Assembly: GCA_026745465.1 (NCBI GenBank)
Contig: JACYXH010000278.1
Coordinates: forward strand, 1,059,478-1,123,477
Length of the DNA: 64,000 nucleotides
Direction of reading: 5' to 3'
Source of the DNA: Lota lota
Taxonomy: Eukaryota; Chordata; Actinopteri; Gadiformes; Lotidae
The position numbers and the translations under genes were made by a program. Shown piece by piece: positions 59,251-64,000 of the stretch (within the stretch, counting starts at the first letter, position 1; every line of letters begins with the position of its first letter). Below the pieces are notes generated by a model that ran no database searches, had not been told where the DNA came from, and worked only from the letters and a program-made list of their open reading frames with translations.

Positions 59251-62200
59251 TGTCACGGGTTGCTAAGGTAGGTGTGGTGTGAAATCAGGCGCAGGAGTCA
59301 GAAGTCAAGTCCAAAATATACTTTAGTGAAAACAAGTGTGTAATCTACTCCTGAAACACAACCAGGAGGAAAGCACAAAATAGCGTACCAAAAATACATG
59401 CAGCGTAGCAACATGACATGGAACAATTACACACAACACCTAACTTACAACAAGGAAACTAAATAGGGTGCTAATTGAATACATAACACAAAACAGGTGT
59501 GACACACAGACAAAACCAATCAAACAACGAACATAGAGCGGTGGCAGCTAGTACTCCGGAGACGACGACCGCCGAAACCTGCCCGAACAAGGGGGAGGGG
59601 CCGCCTCGGCCGAAACCGTGACAGTACCCCCCCCCCCTTGACGCGCGGCTCCAGCCGTGCGCCGCCCGCGGCCTCGGGGACGACCCGGAGGACGCGGAGC
59701 AGGGCGCGTAGGATGACCACGATGGAATTCGGTCAGCAGGGACGGATCCAGAATGTCCCTCCTCGGCACCCAGCACCGCTCCTCCGGACCGTACCCCTCC
59801 CACTCCACGAGATATTGGAGACCCCCCATCCGGCGTCTCGAATCCAGGATGGTACGAACAGAGTACGCCGGAGCCCCCTCGATATGCAACGGGGGCGGAG
59901 GAGTCTCTTCATTCTCAAAGTCCTGGAGTAGACCAGCTACCACCGGCCTGAGGAGAGACACATGGAACGAGGGGTTAATATTCTTGTAATCAATGGGCAG
60001 TTGTAACCTGTAACACACCTCGTTCAATCTCCTCAGGACTTTAAAAGGCCCCACAAACCGCCGACCCAGCTTCCGGCAGGGCAGGCGGAGGGGCAGGTTT
60101 CTGGTTGAGAGCCAGACTCGATCTCCAGGTGCGTACACTGGCCCCTCACTGCGGTGTAGGTCGGCGCTCATCTTCTGTCGACGGATGGCTCGCTGCAGAT
60201 GGACGTGTGCAGCGTTCCACGTCTCCTCCGAGCGCCGCACCCACTCATCCACAGCAGGGGCCTCGATCTGGCTCTCATGCCAAGTTGCCAGAACCGGCTG
60301 GTACCCTAACACACACTGGAAAGGGGTTAGTCCCGTGGAAGAGTGGCGGAGAGAGTTCTGTGCCATCTCGGCCCAGGGCACATATCTCGCCCACTCCTCC
60401 GGCCGGCCCTGACAATATGACCTCAGAAACCTACCCACATCCTGGTTGACTCGTTCAACCTGCCCATTACTCTCCGAGTGGTAACCCGAGGTAAGGCTCA
60501 CCGAGACCCCCAACCGTTCCATAAAGGCTCTCCAGACCCTGGAGGTAAACTGGGGGCCTCGGGTCCTCGGGCCTCGGGTACCCCGTAATGCCGGAAGACG
60601 TGAGTAAATAGAGCCTCAGCGGTCTGTAGGGCAGTAGGAAGACCAGGCATGGGAAGGAGACGACAGGCCTTCGAGAACCGATCCACAACGACCAGGATGG
60701 TAGTATTCTCCTGTGAGAGGGGAAGGTCTGTAACAAAATCCACCGAGAGGTGGGACCAGGGTCGTTGTGGAACGGGCAGGGGTTGTAATTTACCCCTGGG
60801 CAAATGTCTGGGCGCCTTACACTGGGCACACACTGAGCAGGAGGAGACATAAACCCTCACATCCCTGGCTAACGTTGGCCACCAGTACTTCGTACTAAGG
60901 CAGTGCACTGTCCGGCCAATACCTGGATGTCCAGAGGAGAGGGACGTGTGAGCCCAATAAATCAGCTGATCCCGGACCTCGAGCGGGACGTACGTCCGAC
61001 CCACCGGACACTGTGGAGGGCTAGGGTCGGTGCGTAATGCCCGCTCGATCTCCTCATCGACCTCCCACACCACCGGTGCCACCAGACAAGACTCCGGTAG
61101 TATGGGAATGGGCTCCACGCACCTCTCTTCCGTGTCATACCGCCGGGACAGGGCATCTGCCTTCCCGTTCTGGGACCCAGGAATGTAAGTGATCTTGAAC
61201 ACAAACCGGGCGAGAAACATAGTCCATCGAGTTCAGTCTCCTAGCCGCCCGAATGTATTCCAGGTTACGATGGTCGGTCTGAATGAGGAAAGGGTGCTGA
61301 GCCCCCTCAAGCCAATGCCTCCACACCTTTAGGGCCTGTACTACGGCTAACAGCTCCCTGTCCCCTACGTCATAGTTCCGCTCCGCCGGACTGAGCTTCT
61401 TAGAATAAAAAGCACAGGGGCGGAGCTTAGGTGGTGTACCGGACCGTTGAGAAAGCACTGCCCCGATACCGGCCTCAGACGCGTCCACCTCTACTTGGAA
61501 GGGTAACGTGGGATCCGGGTGCGCTAGCACCGGAGCCGAGGTAAACAGGTCCTTCAGTCTCCCAAAAGCCCTGTCCGCCTCAGCCGACCACTGCAAGCGC
61601 ACCGGACCCCCCTTAAGAAGAGACGTTATGGGAGCTGCCACCTGTCCAAAACCCCGGATAAACCTTCGGTAGTAATTCGCAAAATCCAAGAACCGCTGCA
61701 CCTCTTTAACCGTAGTTGGGGTTTGCCAATTACGCACGGCGGACACTCGGTCCACCTCCATTCTCACCCCTGACGCAGACAACTGGCAACCCAAAAAGGA
61801 GACTGACTCCTGAAAGAACAGACATTTCTCGGCTTTGACATACAGGTCATGCTCCAACAGTCTCCTCAATACCCTGCGCACCAGGGCTACATGCTCGGCC
61901 CGAGTAGAACTGTACACAAGGATATCATCTATGTACACCACTACTCCCTGCGCCTGCATGTCCCGGAAAATCTCATCCACAAACGATTGGAAGACTGATG
62001 GAGCATTCATTAACCCATATAGCATGACGAGATACTCGTAATGGCCGGAGGTAGTACTAAATGCTGTCTTCCACTCATCGCCCTCCCTAATGCGCACCAA
62101 GTTATATGCGCTCCTGAGGTCCAAATTTGTGAAAAACCGTGCCCCGTGTAATGACTCCGTCATGGTCGCAATCAGCGGGAGTGGATAACTATATTTCACA

Positions 62201-64000
62201 GTCACCTGATTGAGACCGCGGTAATCAATACATGGACGCAAACCTCCATCCTTTTTCTTCACAAAAAAGAAGCTCGAGGACGCGGGAGAAGTGGAGGGCC
62301 GTATGTATCCCTGTCTCAGAGACTCGGCAATGTACGTCTCCATTGCCCTTTTCTCCTCCTATGACAAAGGATACACATGGCTCCGCGGGAGCTCAGCTCC
62401 TGTCTGGAGGTCTATCGCACAATCCCCCTGTCTATGAGGTGGCAACCTTGCCGCTCTGGTCTTACTAAACACGAGTGCCAAATCCTCATACTCAAGCGGA
62501 ATGTGCAGTGCTGGCATCTGGTTCGGGCTCTCCACCGAGGTCGCCCCTACGGAAACACCCAGACATAGCCCCTCACACTGAGCAGACCACCCTTTAAGAG
62601 CTTTCTCTCGCCACGAAATCGTAGGATCATGGGTAATCAACCAGGGAAGCCCCAGTACCACCGGATACGCAGGAGAGTCGATCAGATAGAGTTGAATCGT
62701 CTCCTCATGACCCCCCTGCGTCATCATCCTAAGTGGCGCCGTGACATCCCTAATTAACCCAGATCCTAACGGACGACTATCTAAGGTATGTACAGGGAAG
62801 GGTTTATCGACTGGAAGGAGAGGAATCCCTAACTTAACACAGAAATTACGATCTACAAAATTCCCAGCTGCGCCTGAATCGACTAGCGCCTTATGCTGGG
62901 AACGAGGTGCAACCTGTGGAAAACAAACAGGTAATGTAATGTGGACGACAGAAAGCTCTGGGTAAGTAGGGCGCCTACTCACCTGGGAGGACTCCCCAAT
63001 GTGTGACCTGCCATCTACCTCACCAGGGGACCCTCCCCAGCACCTAGCCGCGGTGTGCCCTCCGCGGCCACAGTTGGTGCAGGAGACTGCCCCCCTCGGG
63101 TTCCTTCCTCTCCTCCCTCTAGCGTCAGCACCTCCAAGCTCCATAGGGCTCTGCTCGGAAGCGCTGGAGGGTGGAATGGGAAACCCCCATCTGGGACGTC
63201 CGCGGGTCTCGAGCAGGGTGTCCAGCCGAATGGCCATGTCCACCAGCTGGTCAAATGTTAGTGTAGTATCCCTGCACGCTAACTCTCTGCGGACGTCCTC
63301 CCGAAGGCTACATCTGAAGTGGTCTATGAGGGCCCTCTCATTCCAACCTGCGTCGGCCGCTAGAGTCCGGAACTCCAACGCAAACTCATGAGCGCTCCTC
63401 ATCCCCTGTCGGAGGTGGAATAGACGCTCCCCCGCCGCCTTCCCCTCAGGAAGATGGTCGAAGACAGCACGGAAGCGGCTGGAGAACTCCGCATAGGTGA
63501 CTGTGGCGGCGTCTATTCCCCTCCATTCGGCGTTGGCCCACTCCAACGCCTTGCCGGTGAGACAGGAGATGAGGGCGGAAACGCTCTCTTATCCCGAGGG
63601 CGCCGGGTGTATGGTGGCAAGGTACAGTTCCACTTGTAAGAGGAACCCCTGACACCCGGCAGCGGTGCCGTCGTACGCCCTCGGGAGCGCGAGCCGAATC
63701 CCACTGGGTTCCGGTAGTTGGACGGGCGGGCTGTCCGCTGGTGATGGTGCGATAGGTGGGGGTGTGGGTACCCCGCTGGTTTCCCATCGATGGAGGGTGT
63801 TTATTACGCGGTCCAAGGCGTGTTCGATATGGTTAATACGATCCTCTTGACCGCGAAAACGCTCCTCCATGATGTCGGTGGGGACTCCTGCTGATTCCAT
63901 ATAGAAGAGATGTGTAATTCTGTCACGGGTTGCTAAGGTAGGTGTGGTGTGAAATCAGGCGCAGGAGTCAGAAGTCAAGTCCAAAATATACTTTAGTGAA
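59251..64000 (-). mobile_element. Chromodomain Ty3/gypsy (chromovirus) fossil, nearly complete, runs off the right edge
   Basis: The left (3') LTR is 59251-59623 (373 bp, TGTCACGG...CCGTGACA). The right (5') LTR starts at 63921 and matches it over all 80 visible bases. On the minus strand lie gag with a zinc knuckle (CTNCGRGGHTAARC) and retropepsin (DSGAAGNF), about 63900-62359; reverse transcriptase (YIDDILVYS) and RNase H, about 62343-61200; integrase with an HHCC-type zinc site, about 61220-59990; and a C-terminal chromodomain ([16 protein letters not shown]), about 59850-59730. A G-rich polypurine tract lies just inside the 3' LTR. It has about four breaks. The identical LTR ends indicate a recent insertion. 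Confidence 0.93.

Overview
The window comes from a ray-finned fish (teleost). Vertebrate genes with GT-AG introns lie among very long (AC)n/(GT)n microsatellites, hAT and TTAA-type DNA elements, tRNA-like SINEs, DIRS elements, Ty3/gypsy elements and a BEL/Pao scrap. This mix is typical of fish. I cannot name the species from sequence alone.

Positions 1-20.4 kb are gene-dense and keep the order known from human 17q25.1. On the minus strand lie sixteen 5' exons of nup85 (Nup107-160 nucleoporin complex), and the gene runs off the left edge. A 0.9 kb divergent intergenic region with three CACGTG boxes leads to sumo2 (95 aa, four exons), followed by jpt1 (175 aa, five exons). The jpt1 introns carry a long GT tract, a long AC tract and a second GT tract that ends 6 nt before a splice acceptor.

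Positions 20.4-34 kb hold no host gene that I can support. They contain a hAT element with a BED-finger transposase (interrupted by an 805 bp assembly gap), two adjacent TTAA MITEs, a 22-bp-type minisatellite, a terminal-inverted-repeat element split by a reduced Ty3/gypsy element, a second copy of that element, and a solo LTR.

Positions 34-38 kb hold a complete-looking ST3Gal1-like sialyltransferase gene (six exons, all sialylmotifs) with one in-frame stop at codon 57. It is flanked by two pieces of one SINE-like repeat. Positions 38.6-48.3 kb are a DIRS (tyrosine-recombinase) retroelement fossil, itself invaded by a hAT element and a reduced Ty3/gypsy element, next to an inverted fragment of a second DIRS copy and a solo LTR.

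Positions 49.3-50.7 kb hold a four-exon CD7-like gene: signal peptide, one Ig-V domain, membrane segment, and a short tail ending in VYEDM, as in mammalian CD7. Related sequence lies on both sides of it, which suggests an old local duplication. Positions 54.4-64 kb are a pile of LTR-element fossils: a solo LTR, an eroded plus-strand Ty3/gypsy element, a BEL/Pao scrap, and a chromodomain Ty3/gypsy element whose two LTRs match over all 80 visible bases. I found no convincing undescribed biological system. The most interesting signals are the AC/GU tract layout in jpt1, the CD7-like gene with its duplicated flanks, the disabled sialyltransferase, and the DIRS terminal/internal complementary architecture.
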